Below are positions 33,088 through 42,616 of a DNA stretch of 64,000 nucleotides, one piece after another. A program made the position numbers and the translations under genes. The stretch spans positions 1 to 64,000 of the forward strand of contig NZ_BAEI01000004.1 in NCBI RefSeq assembly GCF_000241325.1. The letters are read 5' to 3'. Every line of letters starts with the position of its first letter. Within the stretch, counting starts at the first letter, position 1. The notes below the pieces were generated by a model. That model was not told where the DNA came from, searched no databases, and saw nothing but the letters and a program-made list of their open reading frames with translations. This DNA comes from Gordonia polyisoprenivorans NBRC 16320 = JCM 10675 (GTDB lineage: Bacteria; Actinomycetota; Actinomycetes; Mycobacteriales; Mycobacteriaceae).

Positions 33088-34866
33088 GTGGCATCGAACA
33101 GGCCGGGACGGACGGGTTCCGGACAGAATGGGGTGGGCGCGCAGCCGCGAGCGCATCGGCGGGCCGCAGGTCCATCCCCGGTGCGGTGCGTGGTGCTCGT
33201 CGAGGTGCTGCTGGCCCTGGGTCTGATGATCTGGGCCGTGAGGGGCGCCCACCTGGGCGGGCCGGCACTGGCGATCGCCGCGGTGGCGGCACTCATGATG
33301 ATCCCGTGGCGCGAGCACACCTCGCCCCTGCAGCGCATCGGTCGCCGATGCGCCTTCGCCTGGGCGCGTCTGCGTCGGCGCACCGACGACGTCGCCCCCG
33401 CACCGTTCGACATTCCGACCCGAACGGTCGTGGGATCACGCGTCGCCGACGTCGACGAGGCGCCGATCGGCGCCCGCTGGGCCGGCGACACCCTGATCAC
33501 CGCGCTGCGGGTCCACCCCGGCACACCCGTGCTGACCCGGCTCGGCGCGCCGGCCGGCGTCGGTTCGGGGACCGCCGAAGCGCATGTCCCCCTTGACGTT
33601 CTCGCCGAGTGCATCGATCCGTTCGACATCCCACTCGCCTCGATCGACGTGGTGAGCCACGGGACCCGACTCCGCGGTCGGGGCCCTGCGGCGTCGACCT
33701 ATCTGCGGACCCTGGGGCGCCTGTCGGCCACCGCCCACCGGAACGTGTTCGTGATCCTGCGACTCGATCCCCGGGACTGTCCCGACGCCGTCGCCCGGCG
33801 TGGCGGTGGCGCCGAAGGTGCACTCCGGGCGGCGACGATCACCACCAAGCGGGTCGCCCGCCGGCTGACCGAACGGGGGCTGGCCGTCACCGCGCTCTCG
33901 GCGGCCGAGATGACCGCGGTCACCGACCATCTCACCGCCGGCCACGAGCTCGACGAGCTGACCGAGGAGTGGGACGGGTTGCGCGGCTCCCGACTGACCA
34001 CGCGGTCGCTCGCCGTCGATCCGGACGAACTCCCGCGGGTGGCTGCCGACATCTGGTCGCAGCCGAGCGCCGCGACGACGCTGACGATGCGTCTCGGACG
34101 AGGCACCGATGGTCGTCTGCGGGTCGCCGCACTGGTCCGTCTCGACGGTCGCCCGGCCGACGATGGGCCGAACGGCAGCGGCCCGAACAGCGGTGACCCG
34201 GCCGGCACCATGCGGTTGCTCGGCCGCCAGTTCGATGCGTTCACCACCTCACTCCCGGTGGCATCGCCCTCGCGGCTCGCACGCGCGCTACCCGCGGCCG
34301 AAGGCGCACGTGCCGCACGACTCGTCGAGCACCTCGCGCTCCCCGCCGGCGGCTGCGGACAACTCCTCGGCGCCGATCGGAGCGGTCACGCGGTCGCGTT
34401 GCCGCTCGTCGGTCCGGGCGTCGAGGTGGTCGTCCTCTCGGGCTCGTTTGCGATGATCGCCCAAACCGTCCTGCGCACGGTTGCGATCGGGGCTCCGGTG
34501 GTGCTCCACACGGCCTCCGCGCAGCGCTGGCACCACCTCGTCGCCGCCGTCGCCGATCCCCCGATGCTGCATGTCGCACTCGCCGACAACGCGCCCCGCG
34601 GGGTCCGGGTGGATCTCTACGACGGGATCGACCCGCCGGCCGGTCCCCCACCGCCGGGCGTCACGCGTTTCGTCGTCGACGACGGCACGCGCCGTCCCGG
34701 ATCGGCCGCGACGATCTCACTCATCCAGAATCCGCGTGTGCCCCAACAGATTTCGGTGGTCACCGCGACCGCCCGGACGACGGTGACCATGGTCGCGTTA
34801 CCCGAGGAGTGGGCGATGATCGGAGAGGCCGCGCGCAACGAGCCGGTGCCCGCCGGACGCGGATAA
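33088..34866 (+). CDS. eccE: Type VII secretion protein EccE
   Basis: An EccE-family protein of about 592 residues. Two membrane segments near the N terminus (VVLVEVLLALGLMIWAV and PALAIAAVAALMM) are followed by a large cytoplasmic/glycosyltransferase-like domain, the EccE layout. GTG 33088 is preferred because AGGGGGC lies 6 bases upstream; the ~75 in-frame codons before it are not conserved-looking. It is divergent from eccB and converges on manA. EccE completes the membrane complex periphery in most ESX systems and is often absent from minimal ESX-4 loci. Confidence 0.82.
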   Translation: MASNRPGRTGSGQNGVGAQPRAHRRAAGPSPVRCVVLVEVLLALGLMIWAVRGAHLGGPALAIAAVAALMMIPWREHTSPLQRIGRRCAFAWARLRRRTDDVAPAPFDIPTRTVVGSRVADVDEAPIGARWAGDTLITALRVHPGTPVLTRLGAPAGVGSGTAEAHVPLDVLAECIDPFDIPLASIDVVSHGTRLRGRGPAASTYLRTLGRLSATAHRNVFVILRLDPRDCPDAVARRGGGAEGALRAATITTKRVARRLTERGLAVTALSAAEMTAVTDHLTAGHELDELTEEWDGLRGSRLTTRSLAVDPDELPRVAADIWSQPSAATTLTMRLGRGTDGRLRVAALVRLDGRPADDGPNGSGPNSGDPAGTMRLLGRQFDAFTTSLPVASPSRLARALPAAEGARAARLVEHLALPAGGCGQLLGADRSGHAVALPLVGPGVEVVVLSGSFAMIAQTVLRTVAIGAPVVLHTASAQRWHHLVAAVADPPMLHVALADNAPRGVRVDLYDGIDPPAGPPPPGVTRFVVDDGTRRPGSAATISLIQNPRVPQQISVVTATARTTVTMVALPEEWAMIGEAARNEPVPAGRG

Positions 34867-34872
34867 CCCCGA

Positions 34873-36120
34873 TCACCCGTGGATCGGCACCAGCGCGCGG
34901 AAGAACACCGCACGCGCCGACGCCGCGCGGACCACCACGTCGGGATCGGCGTCGGTCAGCCAGGCCGCCCGGCCCGCGGTCACCGCCAGCGGTGCACCCC
35001 CGGCCGGACGGACCTCGATGGTGCCGGACAGCACCGCGAGGATCTGCGGGCCCGGCATGTCGAAACTGATCGATGACGGCTGCGTCATCCCGGTGCCGTC
35101 GAGTTCCACACGGGACAGCCGGAATTCGGGTGCCGGGGTGAGATAGATGCGTTCGGCGCCGACGGTGCGGATCGCCGGGATCAGGTCGGGCACGTCGACC
35201 GGCGTGAAATCGAGGACCCGCAACAGTTCGGGCACGTCGATGTGTTTGGACGTCAACCCGCCGCGCAACACGTTGTCGGAGTTGGCCATGATCTCCACCC
35301 CGGTGCCGTCGAGGTAGGCGTGCAGGTTGCCGGCCGGCAGGTACAGACCCTCACCGGGTTGCAGTCGCACCCGGTTGAGCAGGAGCGAACCCAGCACCCC
35401 GGGATCGTTGGGATACATCTCGCCGAGTTCGAGCAGGGTCCGCAGTTCGTCGCCGAACCCGCTCTCACCCGATTCGAGCACGCGCACCGCAGCGGAGAGC
35501 ACAGCGGGCGTCACCCGTTGGATCGTGGCCTCCGGCAGGGTGAGCCAGGTGGTGAACAACGCGCGCAGACCGTGTGAATCCGGTTGGCCCACCAGCATTC
35601 CCAGGAACGGATCGAGTTCGCTGACCTGCAGCTCGCGCAGCAACTCGACGGTGACCGCCGGGTCGCGGAAACCCGCGAGAGCATCGAACTCGGTGAGCGC
35701 GACCACCAACTCCGGTTTGTGCCACGGATCGCGGTAATTGCGGTCACGCGCGTCGAGGGCGAGCCCTTGGGCGTTCTCCCGCGCGAAACCCTCACCGGCC
35801 TGGTCGGACGAGGGATGCGCCTGCAGCGACAGCGGTTCGTCGGCGGCGAGGACCTTGAGCAAGAACGGCAGCCGACCGGAGAACCGCTCGACGGTCGGCG
35901 CACCGAGGGCGGCGGTCCGATCGGACTCGATCACCGAGAGCAGATCGGCGCCGATCGTCGTCCCGTCGTCCTCGACGACGCACGCCGGACCGGCGCTGTG
36001 AGCGCCGAACCACAACTCGGCCTCGGGGTGCGGTGACGGTACCGGTTTGCCACGCAGCGAGGCGATCGCGGTACGCGACCCCCACGCATACGGGCGGACG
36101 ACTCCCTCGATGACCTTCAT
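34873..36120 (-). CDS. manA: Mannose-6-phosphate isomerase, class I
   Basis: A zinc enzyme of 415 residues interconverting fructose-6-phosphate and mannose-6-phosphate, feeding GDP-mannose for lipomannan and glycolipids. Zinc ligands are visible in LSLQAHPS (Gln and His), KPELVVAL (Glu) and LPAGNLHAYLDG (His); YAWGS opens the protein. The ATG overlaps the stop of the upstream SIS-like gene by four bases. The gene order manA-(Rv3256c-like) matches Rv3255c-Rv3256c. Confidence 0.95.
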   Translation of the reverse strand: MKVIEGVVRPYAWGSRTAIASLRGKPVPSPHPEAELWFGAHSAGPACVVEDDGTTIGADLLSVIESDRTAALGAPTVERFSGRLPFLLKVLAADEPLSLQAHPSSDQAGEGFARENAQGLALDARDRNYRDPWHKPELVVALTEFDALAGFRDPAVTVELLRELQVSELDPFLGMLVGQPDSHGLRALFTTWLTLPEATIQRVTPAVLSAAVRVLESGESGFGDELRTLLELGEMYPNDPGVLGSLLLNRVRLQPGEGLYLPAGNLHAYLDGTGVEIMANSDNVLRGGLTSKHIDVPELLRVLDFTPVDVPDLIPAIRTVGAERIYLTPAPEFRLSRVELDGTGMTQPSSISFDMPGPQILAVLSGTIEVRPAGGAPLAVTAGRAAWLTDADPDVVVRAASARAVFFRALVPIHG

Positions 36121-37238
36121 CCTTGCTCGGCTCCGATCAGTCGCAGGTACACCGCTGCCATTTCGATACGCAACATCAACACCAACAGGGACGTGAGATC
36201 GCCGGGGGCGTCGGCCGGTTCGGCGGGGTCACCACCGACCACGGGCGGGACCTGCGCATCGGCGTCGGCTCCGACGAGGACCTCCGTCGACGCCAGGGCG
36301 CCGATGCGACGACGCGTGTCCCACTCGCGGGCGGCGGTGGTGGCCACCATCACCCGCGGTGGGCCATCGCCGCGCGGCCCGTCGATCTGCGGGTCGTAGA
36401 ACAGGGAGTCGGCGGCCGACCCGGCCTCGGCGACCGACCAGATGTCTCGCGAGACACGTGAAATGTCGGCGAGATCGGCTGTCGCGCACCGACTTCCAGA
36501 AACCGCGAAGAGCACCGCGGCGGCTCGATCGGCCACCGCGAGTGTCGCGGGTGAGTCACCGGTCCACATCACCGGCCCCTCGCCGAGCCGAGCGGCGAGG
36601 ATCTTGGCCTGGTTGTGGAAGGTCTCGCGCGCGGGATGATCGGCGGCAGCCTCGGAGTCGAGCGCGTCGGCGAGGTCGGACACCGTGGGTGCGGATCCGG
36701 TGAACCGGACCTGGGTGAGCGCGGTGAACACCGCGAGCAACACTGCCACGAAGCCGGGGAAGCGAAACCGGGGATCGACGTCCACCCGAGGCGAAAAGTC
36801 GATCCCATTGCCCCCCAATGCATCCCGTAACGGACCTTCGATGGGTGCACTGATCACGACCTCGGCGCGACGGCGCAACGACCGCGCTGCGGCGTCGGCG
36901 AGAGTCATGTCACCGCCATCGATACCGGCGAGAACGACGACGTCGAGCGGACCGATCCAACCGGGCAACGCCGAGGTACACACGATGGGGACGTCGACCC
37001 GCGTGGCGAGCATCGCACACACCATCGCGGTGGCGCCGGCGGCCGGACCACCCGGGGCGCACACGATGACCACACTGCGGGGACGCAACTCCGAGAGCGG
37101 CTCGGCGACACCCTCACGCACGGCCTCGGCGACCGAGCGCACCTGCGCCCCGGCGAGTGCGGCCGCGTGCAGGAGTCCCTCGGTGTCGGCCGCGATCAGG
37201 TCGTCGACGTCGTCGAGATCGGGGGCACCGGTTCGCAT
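36117..37238 (-). CDS. SIS-domain/TobH-like protein (Rv3256c-like)
   Basis: A protein of about 373 residues resembling the Rv3256c/TobH family, which has a phosphosugar-isomerase (SIS) fold. An Ala/Val-rich Rossmann-like stretch (RSVVIVCAPGGPAAGATAMVCAML) lies near residue 55-78. A role in mannose-phosphate metabolism is suggested only by its coupling to manA (4-base overlap). Start ATG 37238 has TACTGT at -13 to -8 and only a weak ribosome binding site. The phosphomannomutase gene that separates this gene from the DUF3499 gene in M. tuberculosis is missing here. Confidence 0.7.
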   Translation of the reverse strand: MRTGAPDLDDVDDLIAADTEGLLHAAALAGAQVRSVAEAVREGVAEPLSELRPRSVVIVCAPGGPAAGATAMVCAMLATRVDVPIVCTSALPGWIGPLDVVVLAGIDGGDMTLADAAARSLRRRAEVVISAPIEGPLRDALGGNGIDFSPRVDVDPRFRFPGFVAVLLAVFTALTQVRFTGSAPTVSDLADALDSEAAADHPARETFHNQAKILAARLGEGPVMWTGDSPATLAVADRAAAVLFAVSGSRCATADLADISRVSRDIWSVAEAGSAADSLFYDPQIDGPRGDGPPRVMVATTAAREWDTRRRIGALASTEVLVGADADAQVPPVVGGDPAEPADAPGDLTSLLVLMLRIEMAAVYLRLIGAEQG

Positions 37239-37362
37239 GACCCCTACAGTAGTCAGCCGTTCGGCACGGCGCCCACACAGCGCGCGACCCGATGACGGGC
37301 GGCCGTCGGCGGTTCGGTGCGCCGGAGTGCACGAGCCATCGGTGGGCACTCGAGGCGAGCGG

Positions 37363-37830
37363 TCAGTCGACGGGGTCGGGCAGGACCCGGAGGTGGCCGC
37401 GCCGGCCCGGGCGCGGTTTGGTGGCACCACCACGCGGCCCGGGATCGGCGGGATGTGCGTCGCGGGTGGGCGCGCGGTGGCGCCCCGGACGCATGTCGTC
37501 GAACGCATCGATCGGATCGGGATGGGACATGTCCGCGGCAACCCGCCCGGCACGTCCTCCGGAGCTGGCCTCGCGCACGGCCTCGGCAAGGGCGGTCAGC
37601 TCGTAGTCCTCGGCCAACGGCGCCGAGAAACCCCGTTCACTGCGCAGCATCTCCCAGCCGCGGGGCACGGTGATCCGGCGCGCATGCTCGTCGCACAGAT
37701 CCCAGGAATGCGGTTCGGCCGAGCTGGCGAGGGGTCCGATCACGGCCGTCGACTCCGCATAGACAAAGGTCAGGGTAGCCACCGCGGAACGGGTGCAGCC
37801 GGGCCTGCAGCACTGGCGGGGAAGCTTCAC
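37363..37830 (-). CDS. DUF3499 family protein
   Basis: A 155-residue actinobacterial protein of the DUF3499 family (Rv3258c-like). The N-terminal half has a probable zinc site: CCRPGCTRSAVATLTF and later LCDEHA, four cysteines and a histidine. The C terminus is disordered and rich in Arg, Pro and Gly. Function unknown. GTG 37830 is preceded at 7 bases by TAACCT and by no ribosome binding site, so it is probably leaderless. It is divergent from the metallopeptidase-like gene. Confidence 0.8.
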   Translation of the reverse strand: MKLPRQCCRPGCTRSAVATLTFVYAESTAVIGPLASSAEPHSWDLCDEHARRITVPRGWEMLRSERGFSAPLAEDYELTALAEAVREASSGGRAGRVAADMSHPDPIDAFDDMRPGRHRAPTRDAHPADPGPRGGATKPRPGRRGHLRVLPDPVD

Positions 37831-37971
37831 GTCATTGAGGTTAGCCCGGCCCGGATCGATCCGGTGATCCCGACACGCGTGAACCGTCGACACCGACACC
37901 GCGGACGGGCAACCGACACGAGACAGGCACCGGCACGAGACATTCGGCAGGCGCCCTCCTACACTCGCGCC

Positions 37972-38475
37972 ATGCGATTCGATGGTTTTCGGCCACCGCG
38001 CGCCGGTCGCACCGGGCCGGCGCGTACCCCTCGGCGTCGTGAGCGCCGCGGGCGTGGATTGCGGACACCGTTGTTGCCGCCGAGCGTGCCCGCCTGGCGC
38101 AGCAAATCCGACGAATTCGACGCGGTGGCCATCGAGGCCTTCGCCGAGATCGATGCGCGGTGGCACGACGAGCTCGCCGGACTCGACATCGCCGTCGACG
38201 AGATCCCCCGCATGTTGCCGCGGGATCCGGAGACGATCCAATGGCCCGACGAGGTGACCGCCGACGGCGCGATCCCGCTCGCGCGGCTCATCCCGGCCGG
38301 TGTCGACGTCCACGGGCAGCCGACCCGCGCGAAGATCATCTTGTTCCGCAGACCACTGGAGAGCCGCGCGCGTCGCGACACCGAACTGATCGAACTGATC
38401 CACGAGGTGCTGGTGCAGCAGGTCGCCACCCACCTCGGCGTCGACGAGGACACGATCGACCGGGGACTCGACTGA
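37972..38475 (+). CDS. Zincin-1 metallopeptidase family protein with degenerate active site
   Basis: A 167-residue protein homologous to the minimal zincin family (DUF1025; Rv3259-like). In most members the C-terminal helix carries HExxH (for example in HEIAHHFG). Here the equivalent helix reads VLVQQVATHLGVDED, so the motif is lost even though an upstream IHE remains. It is probably not a zinc protease of the usual kind. The N terminus is very basic. Start ATG 37972 has TACACT six bases upstream. The neighbours whiB2, fbiA and fbiB match the Rv3259-Rv3262 order. Confidence 0.75.
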   Translation: MRFDGFRPPRAGRTGPARTPRRRERRGRGLRTPLLPPSVPAWRSKSDEFDAVAIEAFAEIDARWHDELAGLDIAVDEIPRMLPRDPETIQWPDEVTADGAIPLARLIPAGVDVHGQPTRAKIILFRRPLESRARRDTELIELIHEVLVQQVATHLGVDEDTIDRGLD

Positions 38476-38593
38476 CCCGGCACGGCGGGACGGCGTCGCT
38501 GCGTCAAGATCTCACCGTGGCCGGTTTCGGTGGCCGACGCCGATGGTGATCACCGCACGGTGATCACCATGACCGGCGCTCGCCGGGCGCGGC

Positions 38594-39025
38594 TCAGATG
38601 ATGCCGCGCTTGAGGCGGCGGCGCTCGCGCTCGGAGAGGCCGCCCCAGATCCCGAACCGCTCGTCATTGGCGAGCGCGTACTCGAGGCACTCCGCCTTGA
38701 CCTCACATCCGGAGCAGATGCGTTTGGCCTCGCGGGTCGATCCACCCTTCTCCGGGAAGAACGCCTCGGGATCGGTTTGGGCGCACAGCGCCCGGTCCTG
38801 CCACTGCTCCTCCACCGCGTCGAACAGATCGTCGAACTCGTTGGGCACCAACGACAAATGCCGTCGCGGGGCGTCGGACTCGGCGTCGAAGACCCCGACC
38901 TGCGGTGCGGTCAGGAACGTTTCGTTCACCGGTCCGAGACTGCGATACAACGCGTCGTCCGAGCCGGTGATGTGTGAAGGATCTTGTGGTTCAAGGGGAT
39001 TGCCGATCGGGTTGTCGAATGCCAT
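38594..39025 (-). CDS. whiB2: WhiB2 iron-sulfur transcription factor
   Basis: A WhiB-family regulator of 143 residues, needed for septation/cell division in mycobacteria. Four cysteines bind the [4Fe-4S] cluster: ALCAQTD, then CSGCEVKAEC. The G(I/V)WGG turn (GIWGGLSERERRRLKR) and basic tail bind DNA or sigma factor. Start ATG 39025 follows GGAGGGG. The N-terminal ~60 residues are a variable extension. A likely promoter lies about 240 bases upstream, giving a long untranslated leader. Confidence 0.93.
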   Translation of the reverse strand: MAFDNPIGNPLEPQDPSHITGSDDALYRSLGPVNETFLTAPQVGVFDAESDAPRRHLSLVPNEFDDLFDAVEEQWQDRALCAQTDPEAFFPEKGGSTREAKRICSGCEVKAECLEYALANDERFGIWGGLSERERRRLKRGII

Positions 39026-39213
39026 CGTCGGCCCCTCCTGCCTGGGAAGTCGTTGTACTGCTGCTGTCTCGCGCCACGGCGTCACTGCCGCGTCACCCCG
39101 TCCACCTGTTCGTCGTTCGATCTTCACCAGTGCCCGGCGTTCCGAGTCGCACTCACACCACGCGAGCACCACATCGACCCGAAGCGACATCCGGTCGAAC
39201 ATTCTATCGAAAA

Positions 39214-39229
39214 CACTTAGCTCTCAGTG
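39214..39229. promoter_or_regulatory. Imperfect palindrome in the whiB2 leader
   Basis: CACTTAGCTCTCAGTG has 7-base arms with one mismatch around a central CT. It lies between the proposed whiB2 promoter and the gene, so it could be an operator or leader structure. Confidence 0.35.
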
Positions 39230-39264
39230 ATTCTCGATCTCGAACCGAAAATGACACTGATGTG

Positions 39265-39294
39265 ATTACACACGCTGGCGGCCACTCAGGTCAA
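39265..39294 (-). promoter_or_regulatory. Predicted whiB2 promoter (TTGACC-18-TGTAAT)
   Basis: On the minus strand a -35 TTGACC (39294-39289) and a -10 TGTAAT (39270-39265) are 18 bases apart in an unusually AT-rich patch. Transcription would start near 39257, about 230 bases before whiB2. The 39026-39579 region otherwise holds only the fbiA promoter at its right end. Confidence 0.55.
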
Positions 39295-39579
39295 GCCGAG
39301 CGAGAAATCTTCTTAATACCACTGGCCGAGGAAAACCGGAGTCGCGACACGTGGGGAAGATGATTCGTCAGGAATCTCACATCGCCTGCGCGGCCGGACG
39401 TCCGGGTTGCGACCTCAGCCGCACCCGGACACCGACCCGTACGGTCTACCGGAAGCGCGGGCGCGGCGCCACCCGGGTCGGTGTCGGTCGCGCGCGTCGG
39501 TCGTCGGTTCTGGTTCACCCGCTTGTCGTGGGGTCACCAGAGTCGGGCCGCTGCCGTCGGGTCACTACAGTGGAGCGCT

Positions 39580-40644
39580 GTGAAGGTGACCGTTCTCGTC
39601 GGTGGCGTCGGTGGCGCTCGATTCCTGCAGGGTGTCCGCGAATTGTTCGGGCCGACGCCGTTTCCCGCGCCCGCCGAGGACTCGGCGGGCGACGAGTCGG
39701 CAACTCCCCCTGGCCCCCATGAGATCACTGCGATCGTCAACGTCGGTGACGATGCGTGGATGCACGGGGTACGGATCTGCCCCGACCTCGACACCTGCAT
39801 GTACACCCTCGGCGGTGGCATCGACACCGAGCGCGGGTGGGGGCGCAGGGGTGAAACCTGGCACGCCAAGGAGGAACTCGCCGCCTACGGCGCCGATCCG
39901 GACTGGTTCGGGCTCGGCGATCGCGACCTCGCCACCCATCTCATCCGCACCCAGATGCTCGACGCGGGCTACCGGCTCTCCGACGTCACCGCCGCACTGT
40001 GCAAACGCTGGCAGCCCGGTGTGCGGCTGTTACCGGCCACCGACGACCGCCACGAGACCCACGTCGTGGTGTCCGCTCCGGGCGGCGAGGACGGCGCCCA
40101 GGTGGCGATCCACTTCCAGGAGTGGTGGGTTCGGCACCGGGCCAAGATCCCGACATTCGGTTTCGCCCAGGTCGGTTCGGACGACACGCACGCCGCTGCA
40201 GGGGTGATCGAGGCGATCGCCGACGCCGACGTCGTCCTGCTGGCCCCCAGCAACCCGGTGGTGAGCATCGGCGCGGTGATCAGCGTGCCGGGCGTACGCA
40301 GCGCGTTGCGCACCACCGGGGCACGCGTCGTCGGCGTGAGTCCCGTCATCGACAACCGGCCCCTGCGCGGCATGGCCGACGAGTGTCTGTCGGTGATCGG
40401 GGTCGAGACCACCGCCGAGGCGATCGCGGCACACTACGGCGCGCGCAGCGGCAACGGGCTCCTCGACGGGTGGCTCATCGCCGACGGCGACGAGGCCGCG
40501 GTCGAGGGCATCTCCATCGGCGCCGCTCCCCTGCTGATGACCGACCCGATCGCCACCGCGCACATGGTGCGCGCGGCGTGTGCTCTGGTCGGCGTCGACA
40601 CCCCGGAGATCGCCGGACCGGACTCCACCGGAGCTGATCGATGA
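39580..40644 (+). CDS. fbiA: 2-phospho-L-lactate/PEP transferase FbiA (F420)
   Basis: The CofD-family enzyme, about 354 residues, that joins Fo to the GDP- or GTP-activated three-carbon phosphate, making (dehydro)F420-0. Family motifs are the N-terminal [41 protein letters not shown], and [15 protein letters not shown] 39580 is supported by GGAG four bases upstream and TACAGT at -14 to -9. fbiB follows with an ATGA overlap. The divergent whiB2 and this order match Rv3260c-Rv3262. A loop at about residues 23-45 is longer than usual ([13 protein letters not shown]). Confidence 0.95.
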   Translation: MKVTVLVGGVGGARFLQGVRELFGPTPFPAPAEDSAGDESATPPGPHEITAIVNVGDDAWMHGVRICPDLDTCMYTLGGGIDTERGWGRRGETWHAKEELAAYGADPDWFGLGDRDLATHLIRTQMLDAGYRLSDVTAALCKRWQPGVRLLPATDDRHETHVVVSAPGGEDGAQVAIHFQEWWVRHRAKIPTFGFAQVGSDDTHAAAGVIEAIADADVVLLAPSNPVVSIGAVISVPGVRSALRTTGARVVGVSPVIDNRPLRGMADECLSVIGVETTAEAIAAHYGARSGNGLLDGWLIADGDEAAVEGISIGAAPLLMTDPIATAHMVRAACALVGVDTPEIAGPDSTGADR

Positions 40645-42008
40645 CCACGGGCGACGGCGCATCTCCGATCACCGATCACCGCGCCCCTGGCATCATCGAG
40701 GTGCGCCCGGTGATCGGGTTGCCGGAATTCGACACGACCACCGACCTCACCAGCGAGATCCTCACGGCCGCACCGTGGTTGGCGTCCGGCGACGTGCTGG
40801 TGGTGACCAGCAAGGTCTTCTCCAAGACCGAGGGCCGCATGGTGCCCGCCCCCACCGACCCCGACGAACGCGACGCCCTGCGCCGACGCCTCGTCGTGCA
40901 GGAATCGGTGCGGGTACTCGCGCGCCGCAACCGCACACTGATCACCGAGAACCGACTCGGCCTCGTGCAGGCCGCCTCCGGCATCGACGGGTCGAATGTT
41001 CCGGTCGACGCGCTCGCGCTGTTGCCGGAGAACCCTGACCGCAGCGCCGCCGAACTCCGCGCGTCCCTCGCCGCGGCCGCGGGCATCGATGTGGCGGTGA
41101 TCGTCACCGACACGATGGGCCGCGCGTGGCGGACCGGCCAGATCGACGTGGCGATCGGAGCGGCGGGGATCGCGGTCACCCATCCCTACGAGGGTGGCGT
41201 CGACAGCCACGGAAACCCGTTGGTGGTCACCGACATCGCCGTCGCCGACGAGATCGCGGCCGCGGCCGATCTGGTGAAGGGCAAACTCGCGGGCGTACCG
41301 GTGGCCGTGGTGCGTGGATTGCAGCCCACCGACGACGGGTCACGGGCGGCCGATCTGATCCGGCCCACCGACGAGGACCTGTTCCACCTCGGTACCGCCG
41401 AGGCGATCGAGCAGGGCCGCCGGGAGGCACTGCTGACGCGGCGGTCCGTGCGCGCCTTCGCCGACACCCCGGTCGACCCGGAATCGATCACCGCGGCATG
41501 CGCAGACGCGCTCACCGCACCCGCTCCGCACCACACCCACCCGGTGCGATTCGTGTGGGTCCGCGACGCCGCGCGCCGAACGCGACTGCTCGATGCGATG
41601 GGCGAGGCCTGGCGCGCCGATCTCGGCGCCGACGAGAAGACCGCCGAGTCGATCGAGAAGCGCGTCGCGCGCGGGCGCATCCTCTACGACGCCCCGGAAC
41701 TGGTGATCCCGTTTCTGGTCCCCGACGGCGCCCACACCTATCCCGACGAGCGTCGCAACGCCGCCGAGCACACCATGTTCACCGTCGCCGCAGGTGGCGC
41801 CGTCACCGCCTTGCTCGTCGCCCTCTCGGTACGCGGACTCGGCTCCTGCTGGGTCGGTTCGACCATCTTCGCCGCGCCCGTGGTGACCTCCCACCTCGAG
41901 GTCCCCGCGGACTGGGAACCGTTGGGCGCCATCGCCATCGGCCACCCGGCACAGGAGTCCGGGCTGCGCGGGAGCGCGCCCACCGACGACTGGCTGATCG
42001 TCCGGTGA
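40641..42008 (+). CDS. fbiB: Coenzyme F420:L-glutamate ligase FbiB (CofE-nitroreductase fusion)
   Basis: A bifunctional protein of 455 residues. The CofE domain (to about residue 250) adds glutamates to F420-0; visible motifs are [30 protein letters not shown] and GVDSHGNPL. The C-terminal FMN nitroreductase-like domain ([25 protein letters not shown]) reduces dehydro-F420-0 and aids chain extension. It overlaps fbiA (ATGA) and the Nudix gene (GTGA). This is the full actinobacterial fusion form. Confidence 0.95.
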   Translation: MTTGDGASPITDHRAPGIIEVRPVIGLPEFDTTTDLTSEILTAAPWLASGDVLVVTSKVFSKTEGRMVPAPTDPDERDALRRRLVVQESVRVLARRNRTLITENRLGLVQAASGIDGSNVPVDALALLPENPDRSAAELRASLAAAAGIDVAVIVTDTMGRAWRTGQIDVAIGAAGIAVTHPYEGGVDSHGNPLVVTDIAVADEIAAAADLVKGKLAGVPVAVVRGLQPTDDGSRAADLIRPTDEDLFHLGTAEAIEQGRREALLTRRSVRAFADTPVDPESITAACADALTAPAPHHTHPVRFVWVRDAARRTRLLDAMGEAWRADLGADEKTAESIEKRVARGRILYDAPELVIPFLVPDGAHTYPDERRNAAEHTMFTVAAGGAVTALLVALSVRGLGSCWVGSTIFAAPVVTSHLEVPADWEPLGAIAIGHPAQESGLRGSAPTDDWLIVR

Positions 42009-42574
42009 GCGCCGAATCCCTGCACGATTCGGCGGTGGCGACGCTCGAGGACTGGACGGCGCCCTCGCCGGAACAGGACTCACTGCGGCACACCTATCTC
42101 GCCTTCCTCGACGCCGCCGCGCAGGCCTGCCTACGCGCTTACCCGCCCGGTCACCTGACCGCGTCGGCGATCGTCTTCGACGCCGGCGCCGACCACGTAC
42201 TGCTGACCCTGCATCCGCGGGTGGGCAAATGGATTCAACTCGGTGGGCACTGCGAACCCGACGACGCGACCATCGCCGACGCCGCGCTGCGTGAGGCGCG
42301 CGAGGAATCCGGCATCGACGGTCTGGAGTTGGCCGGGCTCGCGCAACTGCACACCCATCAGATCACCTGTTCGCTCGGCGTGCCGACGCGACACCTCGAC
42401 GTGCGGTTCGTCGCGGTGGCCCCACCGACGTCGGACGGCGGCCTGCCGCCGATCACGATCAGCGACGAGTCACTCGATCTGCGGTGGTGGCCGGTCGAGG
42501 CGTTGCCCGCCGACACCGAGGGCACCGATATCGTCACCCTCGTCGCCCTCGGACGCAGCATCCTCGCACCCTGA
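42005..42574 (+). CDS. Nudix hydrolase of the GGHxE type
   Basis: A Nudix protein of 189 residues. The box reads [16 protein letters not shown] followed by REAREESGI, the variant with one extra residue relative to the canonical spacing that is common in actinobacterial GGH-type proteins. The substrate is unknown. GTG 42005 overlaps the fbiB stop, and actinobacterial genomes often place such a gene after fbiB, so a role in F420 or nucleotide housekeeping is possible but unproven. The protein ends near the glgC stop (convergent, 42-base gap). Confidence 0.85.
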   Translation: MSAESLHDSAVATLEDWTAPSPEQDSLRHTYLAFLDAAAQACLRAYPPGHLTASAIVFDAGADHVLLTLHPRVGKWIQLGGHCEPDDATIADAALREAREESGIDGLELAGLAQLHTHQITCSLGVPTRHLDVRFVAVAPPTSDGGLPPITISDESLDLRWWPVEALPADTEGTDIVTLVALGRSILAP

Positions 42575-42616
42575 GCGAGACACCGGAACGCTGAGCAGAC
42601 CGGCGCCCCGGAGCGC

